From Lepidurus packardi (taxonomy: Eukaryota; Arthropoda; Branchiopoda; Notostraca; Triopsidae): a stretch of DNA of 64,000 bases. The notes below the pieces were generated by a model. That model did not search any database. It was not told the origin of the DNA and was given only the letters and a program-made list of their open reading frames with translations. The DNA lies in contig JAKZAN010000025.1 of NCBI GenBank assembly GCA_023053545.1, positions 1-64,000 of the forward strand, given 5' to 3'. Position numbers and translations under genes: made by a program. Of the stretch, positions 23,149 through 36,995 are shown one piece after another; positions within the stretch are counted from its first letter, which is position 1, and every line of letters starts with the position of its first letter.

Positions 23149-23956
23149 GCAAATATAAACTGACTGTATTCGAAACCGTAGGAGCTTATATACGGGTAGT
23201 TCAGGACGCAAATATAGAAAGTACAATACAACAATAAGTCGTCCGAGTGCGGTCAATCAACAGTACAAGTAGAATAAGGTCAGATCACAGACTTACGTCA
23301 AATACCAAACAGAATCCCCCAACACCAAGGTTAATTAATACGAATACACATCCTTACACAAATACAACATTCCCTTTCTTTCCGGGGCATACATTTATCA
23401 AGGATACGATCATACGCTTTGAAACTCTCGATATGGCCGTCACGAAAAAAAGGCTTTCCTATTTTAGAGCTCCGGAAATTCTATGGGTCAAAGTAATATT
23501 CGTTACACCATAAGTAATAAGTTTACCAGTCATACTTGGTGTCTTACAAGAAGAATGGAACGAAGAAAAAAGTCAGCAGCAGCATCATACGTTCCCAAAG
23601 AAAAGTTTCGAACTTCTCGTCCTTTATTTTTTGTATTTAAGGTTTTTATTTTTTACTTAAGGTATTAATTAAAAGCATAATTCGGGCAATGGTCTTCTTA
23701 GTTAAAACTTGTTACTAAACAACAAAGGATGAGGCTGTTGGGGTAACATTCAACTTTCACTGTACGTTTTTAGTCATATCAATATCCATTCCGTTTTATT
23801 TCTCAGTTGTCAAAAACCATACTGAACACATAATATTTATTCTTTTGGTTCTAAGCACCCTCGGGCGTCAGCCGCGGCAAAGCATGGGGAGAAAAATACA
23901 GATCACGTGCAACACTGTTGGTTTATGTGTTTTGCTGCTTTTAAGCCAACTCCTAC
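23149..23956. other. 3' region of the OTU gene inside the element
   Basis: No further gene supported. Overlapping short frames (23247-23513, 23483-23668) show no recognisable domain. It should contain the OTU 3' UTR, but no canonical AATAAA lies near the stop. A CACGTG occurs at about 23905. Confidence 0.4.
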
Positions 23957-24005
23957 AACATGCCTAAACCCGCTTTTATGCGAGTTGCAGCGGATTGCCG
24001 CGGTC
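23957..24005 (-). repeat. Right inner block of the terminal inverted repeat
   Basis: Reverse complement of 21569-21616 with a few differences. Between it and the outer repeat, the right terminus shows the uninterrupted spacer that the nested element split on the left. Confidence 0.8.
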
Positions 24006-24047
24006 TGGAAAAACTGGAAAGGTGGGGTTGCAATAGCCTAACGTTGA

Positions 24048-24119
24048 AGGTAAATCAGTCTCAAGAGGCCTAATTAGACCTCTGCGCTTTGGCTGAGCAG
24101 TTTTTTTTGCTCATGACTG
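24048..24119 (-). repeat. Right outer terminal inverted repeat
   Basis: A 72-bp arm ending GACTG directly before a TA dinucleotide. It pairs with 20977-21048. Confidence 0.9.
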
Positions 24120-24121
24120 TA

Positions 24122-25581
24122 CTTTATATTAACCTGTGAACTAATAAGCCACTTCACTAGTACGTATAAATATTACTATTATGCTTTATTGACTTACAGC
24201 TTCAACTGTCTTAAACATGGTGTGTTTAGAACCCGCATTCTCGAACCGCGAACTCGGTTTCAGTTTGGTGCAGTTGCCGCGAACAGATGTTTGTTACCGG
24301 TGTTCTAGATCTTTTTAAACAAATTATATCACTCACATAAATAGGCCATTATTGATATGATCGGCGTTGACCCTAAATTGGCAGTGATTTGATTGATTTT
24401 TTTCGGAAAATTTACAGATCTGATCCAGAACACTGCATGTTACAGCATCTAGCAAAAATTATATAACCAAAATAAAAAAAAAATCATCGTCAAAGATCTT
24501 TTTCATAGCATATTTTTTATTATTATTTTTTTTTTAGATTAAAAAATTAATATACAAAAAATACGTCCAGCGAATAAACGTTACAGGAATCAGGAATAAG
24601 CGGCAAAAGAATTTATTATATTCACAGGAATTTACATAAGCGGCACAGGAATTTAGAAAAGAAATATAAAAAATTAAAATTACAAAATGTACGCATGTAC
24701 AAAATTACAAAATTAAACAATTAAAACATTAAAACATTACAAAATTACAAATTTCTTTATGTTAAATCGGTTCTTTATGTTAGGTATTGGGAGTCCGTTG
24801 CTTTACCGCATGGAACTAATGGATTTGCGTCCGCGTGTCCTTTCTGTGCGATTCCGTTGGAGGAGTGGTCTAATCTTATTATTATATTGCAAAAATCTTA
24901 AATGAAGTCTTCTTTTTTTTGTTTATCTGTAGTCTTTTTAGGGTTAGTATTAATTTATTAAGTTTTTATAGCTTATAAAGAGCGTAGCACTGAAGATGCT
25001 AAGGAAGTTTTAGAATTTGAAAACATTAAAAAATTTAATTTTTTAACAAGAGTTAGCAGTTCTGTTTTTCCTTTTATTGTTTTCCTTTTATGTTATTAAT
25101 TGATTATTAATGATCGGTTAGAATGTGTCAAGATAATTTATTTTTACGATAATTTATTTTGTCATAAATATAACATATTGTGATTGTTGAATTGTAACGT
25201 GTATTTAAGTTTTACTACTATCAATGGGGACTGGGTACAGATTTAAAAGTAAGGATACGGAAAGGTACGGTGAGGCGGCTCGGGTATCGGCTGCATATTG
25301 GCTTCGACGTCTGTATGGCTTCGGGCGGACTCGGTCCACGATGGCGGGGCGTTGTAAGCCACACATTTATTTACAACAACGAGTGTAAAGGTTCTGTTAA
25401 AGAACACCAATACAACACTTGTCATAAAAAATGTGGGGCTCCTTTACTTATCTATCATTGTTAGACTACCTATGTAAGGATTAATTCCCAGTGCAATATT
25501 TTCCTTTTTACGGCATTATACACAGATAAAAGATATATGCACATATAAACAGTAAAGCTACCCTCCATAAAAAGCTTTCTG
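24122..25581. other. AT-rich right flank of cassette 1, no supported gene
   Basis: Mostly AT-rich with A/T runs and short direct repeats (CAGGAAT and AAGCGGCA near 24580-24650, ATTACAAA near 24700-24750). A GC-richer patch at about 25226-25350 gives overlapping short frames on both strands without any recognisable motif. The cassette ends at ...CTTTCTG, and the satellite resumes at TTATTTGCATTC. Confidence 0.6.
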
Positions 25582-28500
25582 TTATTTGCATTCAAAAAAC
25601 CGAAAGGCATTTAAAGTACGCGAAATCAATACATAGATATAAACGAAATTTCGACATTTGAAGAAAGCACAGTTAAGGCAATCTAATTTTGTCGTTTTTA
25701 TCAATTATTATATTACATTATTTGCATTCAAAAAACCGAAAGGCATTTAAAGTACGCGAAATCAATACATAGATATAAACGAAATTTCGACATTTGAAGA
25801 AAGCACAGTTAAGGCAATCTAATTTTGTCGTTTTTATCAATTATTATATTATATTATTTGCATGCAAAAAACGAAATTTCGACATTTGAAGAAAGCACAG
25901 TTAAGGCAATCTAATTTTGTCGTTTTTATCAATTATTATATTATATTATTTGCATGCAAAAAACGAAATTTCGACATTTGAAGAAAGCACAGTTAAGGCA
26001 ATCTAATTTTGTCGTTTTTATCAATTATTATATTATATTATTTGCATGCAAAAAACGAAATTTCGACATTTGAAGAAAGCACAGTTAAGGCAATCTAATT
26101 TTGTCGTTTTTATCAATTATTATATTATATTATTTGCATGCAAAAAACCGAAAGGCATTTAAAGTACGCGAAATCAATACATAGATATAAACGAAATTTC
26201 GACATTTGAAGAAAGCACAGTTAAGGCAATCTAATTTTGTCGTTTTTATCAATTATTATATTATATTATTTGCATGCAAAAAACGAAATTTCGACATTTG
26301 AAGAAAGCACAGTTAAGGCAATCTAATTTTGTCGTTTTTATCAATTATTATATTATATTATTTGCATGCAAAAAACGAAATTTCGACATTTGAAGAAAGC
26401 ACAGTTAAGGCAATCTAATTTTGTCGTTTTTATCAATTATTATATTATATTATTTGCATGCAAAAAACGAAATTTCGACATTTGAAGAAAGCACAGTTAA
26501 GGCAATCTAATTTTGTCGTTTTTATCAATTATTATATTATATTATTTGCATGCAAAAAACGAAATTTCGACATTTGAAGAAAGCACAGTTAAGGCAATCT
26601 AATTTTGTCGTTTTTATCAATTATTATATTATATTATTTGCATGCAAAAAACGAAATTTCGACATTTGAAGAAAGCACAGTTAAGGCAATCTAATTTTGT
26701 CGTTTTTATCAATTATTATATTATATTATTTGCATGCAAAAAACGAAATTTCGACATTTGAAGAAAGCACAGTTAAGGCAATCTAATTTTGTCGTTTTTA
26801 TCAATTATTATATTATATTATTTGCATGCAAAAAACGAAATTTCGACATTTGAAGAAAGCACAGTTAAGGCAATCTAATTTTGTCGTTTTTATCAATTAT
26901 TATATTATATTATTTGCATGCAAAAAACGAAATTTCGACATTTGAAGAAAGCACAGTTAAGGCAATCTAATTTTGTCGTTTTTATCAATTATTATACTAT
27001 ATTATTTGCATTCAAAAAACCGAAAGGCATTTAAAGTACGCGAAATCAATACATAGATATAAACGAAATTTCGACATTTGAAGAAAGCACAGTTAAGGCA
27101 ATCTAATTTTGTCGTTTTTATCAATTATTATATTATATTATTTGCATGCAAAAAACGAAATTTCGACATTTGAAGAAAGCACAGTTAAGGCAATCTAATT
27201 TTGTCGTTTTTATCAATTATTATATTATATTATTTGCATGCAAAAAACGAAATTTCGACATTTGAAGAAAGCACAGTTAAGGCAATCTAATTTTGTCGTT
27301 TTTATCAATTATTATATTATATTATTTGCATGCAAAAAACGAAATTTCGACATTTGAAGAAAGCACAGTTAAGGCAATCTAATTTTGTCGTTTTTATCAA
27401 TTATTATATTATATTATTTGCATGCAAAAAACGAAATTTCGACATTTGAAGAAAGCACAGTTAAGGCAATCTAATTTTGTCGTTTTTATCAATTATTATA
27501 TTATATTATTTGCATGCAAAAAACGAAATTTCGACATTTGAAGAAAGCACAGTTAAGGCAATCTAATTTTGTCGTTTTTATCAATTATTATGCTATATTA
27601 TTTGCATTCAAAAAACCGAAAGGCATTTAAAGTACGCGAAATCAATACATAGATATAAACGAAATTTCGACATTTGAAGAAAGCACAGTTAAGGCAATCT
27701 AATTTTGTCGTTTTTATCAATTATTATATTATATTATTTGCATGCAAAAAACGAAATTTCGACATTTGAAGAAAGCACAGTTAAGGCAATCTAATTTTGT
27801 CGTTTTTATCAATTATTATATTATATTATTTGCATGCAAAAAACGAAATTTCGACATTTGAAGAAAGCACAGTTAAGGCAATCTAATTTTGTCGTTTTTA
27901 TCAATTATTATATTATATTATTTGCATGCAAAAAACGAAATTTCGACATTTGAAGAAAGCACAGTTAAGGCAATCTAATTTTGTCGTTTTTATCAATTAT
28001 TATATTATATTATTTGCATGCAAAAAACCGAAAGGCATTTAAAGTACGCGAAATCAATACATAGATATAAACGAAATTTCGACATTTGAAGAAAGCACAG
28101 TTAAGGCAATCTAATTTTGTCGTTTTTATCAATTATTATATTATATTATTTGCATGCAAAAAACGAAATTTCGACATTTGAAGAAAGCACAGTTAAGGCA
28201 ATCTAATTTTGTTGTTTTTATCAATTATTATATTATATTATTTGCATGCAAAAAACGAAATTTCGACATTTGAAGAAAGCACAGTTAAGGCAATCTAATT
28301 TTGTCGTTTTTATCAATTATTATATTATATTATTTGCATGCAAAAAACGAAATTTCGACATTTGAAGAAAGCACAGTTAAGGCAATCTAATTTTGTCGTT
28401 TTTATCAATTATTATATTATATTATTTGCATGCAAAAAACGAAATTTCGACATTTGAAGAAAGCACAGTTAAGGCAATCTAATTTTGTCGTTTTTATCAA

Positions 28501-31500
28501 TTATTATATTATATTATTTGCATGCAAAAAACCGAAAGGCATTTAAAGTACGCGAAATCAATACATAGATATAAACGAAATTTCGACATTTGAAGAAAGC
28601 ACAGTTAAGGCAATCTAATTTTGTCGTTTTTATCAATTATTATATTATATTATTTGCATGCAAAAAACGAAATTTCGACATTTGAAGAAAGCACAGTTAA
28701 GGCAATCTAATTTTGTCGTTTTTATCAATTATTATATTATATTATTTGCATGCAAAAAACGAAATTTCGACATTTGAAGAAAGCACAGTTAAGGCAATCT
28801 AATTTTGTCGTTTTTATCAATTATTATATTATATTATTTGCATGCAAAAAACCGAAAGGCATTTAAAGTACGCGAAATCAATACATAGATATAAACGAAA
28901 TTTCGACATTTGAAGAAAGCACAGTTAAGGCAATCTAATTTTGTCGTTTTTATCAATTATTATATTATATTATTTGCATGCAAAAAACGAAATTTCGACA
29001 TTTGAAGAAAGCACAGTTAAGGCAATCTAATTTTGTCGTTTTTATCAATTATTATATTATATTATTTGCATGCAAAAAACGAAATTTCGACATTTGAAGA
29101 AAGCACAGTTAAGGCAATCTAATTTTGTCGTTTTTATCAATTATTATATTATATTATTTGCATGCAAAAAACGAAATTTCGACATTTGAAGAAAGCACAG
29201 TTAAGGCAATCTAATTTTGTCGTTTTTATCAATTATTATATTATATTATTTGCATGCAAAAAACGAAATTTCGACATTTGAAGAAAGCACAGTTAAGGCA
29301 ATCTAATTTTGTCGTTTTTATCAATTATTATATTATATTATTTGCATGCAAAAAACGAAATTTCGACATTTGAAGAAAGCACAGTTAAGGCAATCTAATT
29401 TTGTCGTTTTTATCAATTATTATATTATATTATTTGCATGCAAAAAACGAAATTTCGACATTTGAAGAAAGCACAGTTAAGGCAATCTAATTTTGTCGTT
29501 TTTATCAATTATTATATTATATTATTTGCATGCAAAAAACGAAATTTCGACATTTGAAGAAAGCACAGTTAAGGCAATCTAATTTTGTCGTTTTTATCAA
29601 TTATTATATTATATTATTTGCATGCAAAAAACGAAATTTCGACATTTGAAGAAAGCACAGTTAAGGCAATCTAATTTTGTCGTTTTTATCAATTATTATA
29701 TTATATTATTTGCATGCAAAAAACGAAATTTCGACATTTGAAGAAAGCACAGTTAAGGCAATCTAATTTTGTCGTTTTTATCAATTATTATATTATATTA
29801 TTTGCATGCAAAAAACGAAATTTCGACATTTGAAGAAAGCACAGTTAAGGCAATCTAATTTTGTCGTTTTTATCAATTATTATATTATATTATTTGCATG
29901 CAAAAAACGAAATTTCGACATTTGAAGAAAGCACAGTTAAGGCAATCTAATTTTGTCGTTTTTATCAATTATTATATTATATTATTTGCATGCAAAAAAC
30001 GAAATTTCGACATTTGAAGAAAGCACAGTTAAGGCAATCTAATTTTGTCGTTTTTATCAATTATTATATTATATTATTTGCATGCAAAAAACGAAATTTC
30101 GACATTTGAAGAAAGCACAGTTAAGGCAATCTAATTTTGTCGTTTTTATCAATTATTATATTATATTATTTGCATGCAAAAAACGAAATTTCGACATTTG
30201 AAGAAAGCACAGTTAAGGCAATCTAATTTTGTCGTTTTTATCAATTATTATATTATATTATTTGCATGCAAAAAACGAAATTTCGACATTTGAAGAAAGC
30301 ACAGTTAAGGCAATCTAATTTTGTCGTTTTTATCAATTATTATATTATATTATTTGCATGCAAAAAACGAAATTTCGACATTTGAAGAAAGCACAGTTAA
30401 GGCAATCTAATTTTGTCGTTTTTATCAATTATTATATTATATTATTTGCATGCAAAAAACGAAATTTCGACATTTGAAGAAAGCACAGTTAAGGCAATCT
30501 AATTTTGTCGTTTTTATCAATTATTATATTATATTATTTGCATGCAAAAAACCGAAAGGCATTTAAAGTACGCGAAATCAATACATAGATATAAACGAAA
30601 TTTCGACATTTGAAGAAAGCACAGTTAAGGCAATCTAATTTTGTCGTTTTTATCAATTATTATATTATATTATTTGCATGCAAAAAACGAAATTTTGACA
30701 TTTGAAGAAAGCACAGTTAAGGCAATCTAATTTTGTCGTTTTTATCAATTATTATATTATATTATTTGCATGCAAAAAACGAAATTTCGACATTTGAAGA
30801 AAGCACAGTTAAGGCAATCGAATTTTGTCGTTTTTATCAATTATTATATTATATTATTTGCATGCAAAAAACCGAAAGGCATTTAAAGTACGCGAAATCA
30901 ATACATAGATATAAACGAAATTTCGACATTTGAAGAAAGCACAGTTAAGGCAATCTAATTTTGTCGTTTTTATCAATTATTATATTATATTATTTGCATG
31001 CAAAAAACGAAATTTCGACATTTGAAGAAAGCAGAGTTAAGGCAATCTAATTTTGTCGTTTTTATCAATTATTATATTATATTATTTGCATGCAAAAAAC
31101 GAAATTTCGACATTTGAAGAAAGCACAGTTAAGGCAATCTAATTTTGTCGTTTTTATCAATTATTATATTATATTATTTGCATGCAAAAAACCGAAAGGC
31201 ATTTAAAGTACGCGAAATCAATACATAGATATAAACGAAATTTCGACATTTGAAGAAAGCACAGTTAAGGCAATCTAATTTTGTCGTTTTTATCAATTAT
31301 TATATTATATTATTTGCATGCAAAAAACGAAATTTCGACATTTGAAGAAAGCACAGTTAAGGCAATCTAATTTTGTCGTTTTTATCAATTATTATATTAT
31401 ATTATTTGCATGCAAAAAACGAAATTTCGACATTTGAAGAAAGCACAGTTAAGGCAATCTAATTTTGTCGTTTTTATCAATTATTATATTATATTATTTG

Positions 31501-34500
31501 CATGCAAAAAACGAAATTTCGACATTTGAAGAAAGCACAGTTAAGGCAATCTAATTTTGTCGTTTTTATCAATTATTATATTATATTATTTGCATGCAAA
31601 AAACCGAAAGGCATTTAAAGTACGCGAAATCAATACATAGATATAAACGAAATTTCGACATTTGAAGAAAGCACAGTTAAGGCAATCTAATTTTGTCGTT
31701 TTTATCAATTATTATATTATATTATTTGCATGCAAAAAACGAAATTTCGACATTTGAAGAAAGCACAGTTAAGGCAATCTAATTTTGTCGTTTTTATCAA
31801 TTATTATATTATATTATTTGCATGCAAAAAACGAAATTTCGACATTTGAAGAAAGCACAGTTAAGGCAATCTAATTTTGTCGTTTTTATCAATTATTATA
31901 TTATATTATTTGCATGCAAAAAACGAAATTTCGACATTTGAAGAAAGCACAGTTAAGGCAATCTAATTTTGTCGTTTTTATCAATTATTATATTATATTA
32001 TTTGCATGCAAAAAACGAAATTTCGACATTTGAAGAAAGCACAGTTAAGGCAATCTAATTTTGTCGTTTTTATCAATTATTATATTATATTATTTGCATG
32101 CAAAAAACGAAATTTCGACATTTGAAGAAAGCACAGTTAAGGCAATCTAATTTTGTCGTTTTTATCAATTATTATATTATATTATTTGCATTCAAAAAAC
32201 CGAAAGGCATTTAAAGTACGCGAAATCAATACATAGATATAAACGAAATTTCGACATTTGAAGAAAGCACAGTTAAGGCAATCTAATTTTGTCGTTTTTA
32301 TCAATTATTATATTATATTATTTGCATGCAAAAAACGAAATTTCGACATTTGAAGAAAGCACAGTTAAGGCAATCTAATTTTGTCGTTTTTATCAATTAT
32401 TATATTATATTATTTGCATGCAAAAAACGAAATTTCGACATTTGAAGAAAGCACAGTTAAGGCAATCTAATTTTGTCGTTTTTATCAATTATTATATTAT
32501 ATTATTTGCATGCAAAAAACGAAATTTCGACATTTGAAGAAAGCACAGTTAAGGCAATCTAATTTTGTCGTTTTTATCAATTATTATATTATATTATTTG
32601 CATGCAAAAAACGAAATTTCGACATTTGAAGAAAGCACAGTTAAGGCAATCTAATTTTGTCGTTTTTATCAATTATTATATTATATTATTTGCATGCAAA
32701 AAACGAAATTTCGACATTTGAAGAAAGCACAGTTAAGGCAATCTAATTTTGTCGTTTTTATCAATTATTATATTATATTATTTGCATGCAAAAAACGAAA
32801 TTTCGACATTTGAAGAAAGCACAGTTAAGGCAATCTAATTTTGTCGTTTTTATCAATTATTATATTATATTATTTGCATGCAAAAAACGAAATTTCGACA
32901 TTTGAAGAAAGCACAGTTAAGGCAATCTAATTTTGTCGTTTTTATCAATTATTATATTATATTATTTGCATGCAAAAAACGAAATTTCGACATTTGAAGA
33001 AAGCACAGTTAAGGCAATCTAATTTTGTCGTTTTTATCAATTATTATATTATATTATTTGCATGCAAAAAACGAAATTTCGACATTTGAAGAAAGCACAG
33101 TTAAGGCAATCTAATTTTGTCGTTTTTATCAATTATTATATTATATTATTTGCATGCAAAAAACCGAAAGGCATTTAAAGTACGCGAAATCAATACATAG
33201 ATATAAACGAAATTTCGACATTTGAAGAAAGCACAGTTAAGGCAATCTAATTTTGTCGTTTTTATCAATTATTATATTATATTATTTGCATGCAAAAAAC
33301 GAAATTTTGACATTTGAAGAAAGCACAGTTAAGGCAATCTAATTTTGTCGTTTTTATCAATTATTATATTATATTATTTGCATGCAAAAAACGAAATTTC
33401 GACATTTGAAGAAAGCACAGTTAAGGCAATCGAATTTTGTCGTTTTTATCAATTATTATATTATATTATTTGCATGCAAAAAACCGAAAGGCATTTAAAG
33501 TACGCGAAATCAATACATAGATATAAACGAAATTTCGACATTTGAAGAAAGCACAGTTAAGGCAATCTAATTTTGTCGTTTTTATCAATTATTATATTAT
33601 ATTATTTGCATGCAAAAAACGAAATTTCGACATTTGAAGAAAGCAGAGTTAAGGCAATCTAATTTTGTCGTTTTTATCAATTATTATATTATATTATTTG
33701 CATGCAAAAAACGAAATTTCGACATTTGAAGAAAGCACAGTTAAGGCAATCTAATTTTGTCGTTTTTATCAATTATTATATTATATTATTTGCATGCAAA
33801 AAACCGAAAGGCATTTAAAGTACGCGAAATCAATACATAGATATAAACGAAATTTCGACATTTGAAGAAAGCACAGTTAAGGCAATCTAATTTTGTCGTT
33901 TTTATCAATTATTATATTATATTATTTGCATGCAAAAAACGAAATTTCGACATTTGAAGAAAGCACAGTTAAGGCAATCTAATTTTGTCGTTTTTATCAA
34001 TTATTATATTATATTATTTGCATGCAAAAAACGAAATTTCGACATTTGAAGAAAGCACAGTTAAGGCAATCTAATTTTGTCGTTTTTATCAATTATTATA
34101 TTATATTATTTGCATGCAAAAAACGAAATTTCGACATTTGAAGAAAGCACAGTTAAGGCAATCTAATTTTGTCGTTTTTATCAATTATTATATTATATTA
34201 TTTGCATGCAAAAAACCGAAAGGCATTTAAAGTACGCGAAATCAATACATAGATATAAACGAAATTTCGACATTTGAAGAAAGCACAGTTAAGGCAATCT
34301 AATTTTGTCGTTTTTATCAATTATTATATTATATTATTTGCATGCAAAAAACGAAATTTCGACATTTGAAGAAAGCACAGTTAAGGCAATCTAATTTTGT
34401 CGTTTTTATCAATTATTATATTATATTATTTGCATTCAAAAAACCGAAAGGCATTTAAAGTACGCGAAATCAATACATAGATATAAACGAAATTTCGACA

Positions 34501-35924
34501 TTTGAAGAAAGCACAGTTAAGGCAATCTAATTTTGTCGTTTTTATCAATTATTATATTATATTATTTGCATGCAAAAAACGAAATTTCGACATTTGAAGA
34601 AAGCACAGTTAAGGCAATCTAATTTTGTCGTTTTTATCAATTATTATATTATATTATTTGCATGCAAAAAACGAAATTTCGACATTTGAAGAAAGCACAG
34701 TTAAGGCAATCTAATTTTGTCGTTTTTATCAATTATTATATTATATTATTTGCATGCAAAAAACGAAATTTCGACATTTGAAGAAAGCACAGTTAAGGCA
34801 ATCTAATTTTGTCGTTTTTATCAATTATTATATTATATTATTTGCATTCAAAAAACCGAAAGGCATTTAAAGTACGCGAAATCAATACATAGATATAAAC
34901 GAAATTTCGACATTTGAAGAAAGCACAGTTAAGGCAATCTAATTTTGTCGTTTTTATCAATTATTATATTATATTATTTGCATGCAAAAAACGAAATTTC
35001 GACATTTGAAGAAAGCACAGTTAAGGCAATCTAATTTTGTCGTTTTTATCAATTATTATATTATATTATTTGCATGCAAAAAACGAAATTTCGACATTTG
35101 AAGAAAGCACAGTTAAGGCAATCTAATTTTGTCGTTTTTATCAATTATTATATTATATTATTTGCATGCAAAAAACGAAATTTCGACATTTGAAGAAAGC
35201 ACAGTTAAGGCAATCTAATTTTGTCGTTTTTATCAATTATTATATTATATTATTTGCATGCAAAAAACGAAATTTCGACATTTGAAGAAAGCACAGTTAA
35301 GGCAATCTAATTTTGTCGTTTTTATCAATTATTATATTATATTATTTGCATGCAAAAAACGAAATTTCGACATTTGAAGAAAGCACAGTTAAGGCAATCT
35401 AATTTTGTCGTTTTTATCAATTATTATATTATATTATTTGCATGCAAAAAACGAAATTTCGACATTTGAAGAAAGCACAGTTAAGGCAATCTAATTTTGT
35501 CGTTTTTATCAATTATTATATTATATTATTTGCATGCAAAAAACGAAATTTCGACATTTGAAGAAAGCACAGTTAAGGCAATCTAATTTTGTCGTTTTTA
35601 TCAATTATTATATTATATTATTTGCATGCAAAAAACGAAATTTCGACATTTGAAGAAAGCACAGTTAAGGCAATCTAATTTTGTCGTTTTTATCAATTAT
35701 TATATTATATTATTTGCATGCAAAAAACGAAATTTCGACATTTGAAGAAAGCACAGTTAAGGCAATCTAATTTTGTCGTTTTTATCAATTATTATATTAT
35801 ATTATTTGCATTCAAAAAACCGAAAGGCATTTAAAGTAAGCGAAATCAATACATAGATATAAACGAAATTTCGACATTTGAAGAAAGCACAGTTAAGGCA
35901 ATCTAATTTTGTCGTTTTTATCAA
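25582..35924. repeat. Satellite array 2 (92/136-bp two-monomer satellite)
   Basis: Same monomers as array 1; 20 L and 83 S between L units. S runs between L units: 0,3,8,5,3,4,2,17,2,2,3,5,9,2,2,3,1,3,9. All distances equal 136+92k exactly. It starts with two adjacent L units carrying GCATTC in place of GCATGC, the second also with ATTACATTA. A block at 30552-31604 is repeated at 33164-34216, offset 2612 bp, sharing four rare point variants. The last L has GTAAGCG instead of GTACGCG. The array ends at the same monomer phase as array 1. Confidence 0.98.
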
Positions 35925-36003
35925 GCTCAAGCAGCAGAAACGTCAATCGAAATCGAAAGAACAGTCAATGTAGTCTAATTTTGTCATTTTTGTAAAGTTC
36001 AAT
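35925..36003. repeat. Decayed satellite monomer at cassette 2 left edge
   Basis: Same as the sequence at the left edge of cassette 1, at the same junction phase (...TATCAA then GCTCAAGCAGC). Confidence 0.6.
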
Positions 36004-36138
36004 GAGGGGCTGGGTATGAATTTTATCGTCCAGGTAATCAGAAAACCTAGGATCATTGACAATGTCTTGTTCATCGCGAAAAGCATCTTGAATATACTTA
36101 ACATAGAAACGGGTATGTTCACCGTTCACGGTGTCCAT
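35965..36138 (-). CDS. Small ORF (57 aa), unknown, cassette 2 copy
   Basis: Identical at the nucleotide level to the cassette 1 copy, two bases downstream of the 284-aa gene's stop. Same doubts about whether it is expressed. Confidence 0.3.
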   Translation of the reverse strand: MDTVNGEHTRFYVKYIQDAFRDEQDIVNDPRFSDYLDDKIHTQPLIELYKNDKIRLH

Positions 36139-36140
36139 AC

Positions 36141-36995
36141 CTAAGTCTCATTCTGTAATTTCTTCTCCAAAGCCCTGATTTTTTTGTGAGCTTTTATGAG
36201 TTCCGCATTCTTCCCTCTCAAAACAGCGTGTAACTGACAGGCCTTTTGCTTTTCACGATCATTGTTCTGCAAGCGCTTGCATAAAGCGAAATATTTTTTA
36301 TACAAGTTGCGAAACTTTTGCCTGTAAGAGCAATTGTGATTTATACTTATTGCCTGCTTTGGAATCTGTCTATGGGAAGAGGGGTTAACAACCTGAGGCT
36401 GAGAAACCGCGTTTCTTCTCTGTGAAGAAGACTCAGCATCAGAGTCAGACAGAGCAAAATTATCCTCAATTAGCACAGCCGGCTGTGAAAGCTTACTACT
36501 ACCACCATTACCTGCAGATGCTTGTGGTTGTGTACAACTACTGGTACTATTATTACTGCTGCAGTTAAAAAATTCGAATGGCTGTCTCTTGAAATTTTCG
36601 ATTGTATCTAATTTTCCCGGACAACTGGTGTCAATCTTCATCAAGCGGATTAAACCCATCTTCAGCTTTTTAGCTCGTGCAACTAATGACTTGAGCAAGT
36701 TTTCTTCACTAACGTTCAATCTAGTTCTAGAACTACCTTCCACTTCCAGTGAAAAAATAGACACGATCCAGCTTAAAAAATCTTTTCGCTTCGCATGCTT
36801 TCTTTTAGACTGCTCCAGAAAAAGATTGTGAAGCTCAAGAACGACTCCATTACTTAAAAAAGGTTTCGGCCTGGCAATGGAAGTCCAAGTATCCAACGTC
36901 TTCAAGTGACTCTTTAATATCCCTATTTCATCACAGAACGGACCAATACGGTCATCATCATTAACATCAGGACTTGAAGTTGAACTTGAAGCCAT
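36141..36995 (-). CDS. Hypothetical 284-aa coiled-coil protein, cassette 2 copy
   Basis: Intact frame of full length, with K102 and K278 where the cassette 1 copy has R. Both changes are conservative transitions. It has the same layout: folded N-terminal half, Ser/Asn-rich linker at 144-215, Lys/Leu-rich coiled coil at 222-284. Unlike the OTU gene of this cassette it has no disabling change, which hints that it is the more constrained of the two, though two changes are too few to test this. Confidence 0.65.
   Translation of the reverse strand: MASSSTSSPDVNDDDRIGPFCDEIGILKSHLKTLDTWTSIARPKPFLSNGVVLELHNLFLEQSKRKHAKRKDFLSWIVSIFSLEVEGSSRTRLNVSEENLLKSLVARAKKLKMGLIRLMKIDTSCPGKLDTIENFKRQPFEFFNCSSNNSTSSCTQPQASAGNGGSSKLSQPAVLIEDNFALSDSDAESSSQRRNAVSQPQVVNPSSHRQIPKQAISINHNCSYRQKFRNLYKKYFALCKRLQNNDREKQKACQLHAVLRGKNAELIKAHKKIRALEKKLQNET

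Larger units (their letters stand above)
20977..24119. mobile_element. Tc1/mariner-ended element carrying an OTU gene (non-autonomous)
   Basis: The ends read TA-CAGTCATGAGC... and ...GCTCATGACTG-TA. A TA target duplication with CAGT termini is the hallmark of Tc1/mariner elements. The outer 72 bp (20977-21048 and 24048-24119) are inverted repeats with one mismatch. A second inverted block continues inward (21569-21616 versus 23957-24005). The left terminus is split by a nested 501-bp element. No DDE transposase frame is present. Instead the interior holds an OTU-type protease gene with its own promoter. It may be a mobilised gene capture, or two Tc1-related non-autonomous elements flanking a gene. 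Confidence 0.75.

Noticed and set aside
23247..23668. 88-aa and 61-aa ORFs after the OTU gene
   Set aside because: No recognisable domain; they lie in the probable 3' UTR and overlap each other.
25243..25464. Overlapping 60-aa and 64-aa ORFs on opposite strands
   Set aside because: Produced by a GC-richer patch with few stops; no motif on either strand.
30733..30933. 66-codon ORF inside the satellite, repeated at 33345-33545
   Set aside because: It exists only because one variant base removes a TAA in a monomer. The sequence is otherwise satellite, and the second copy is a block duplication.
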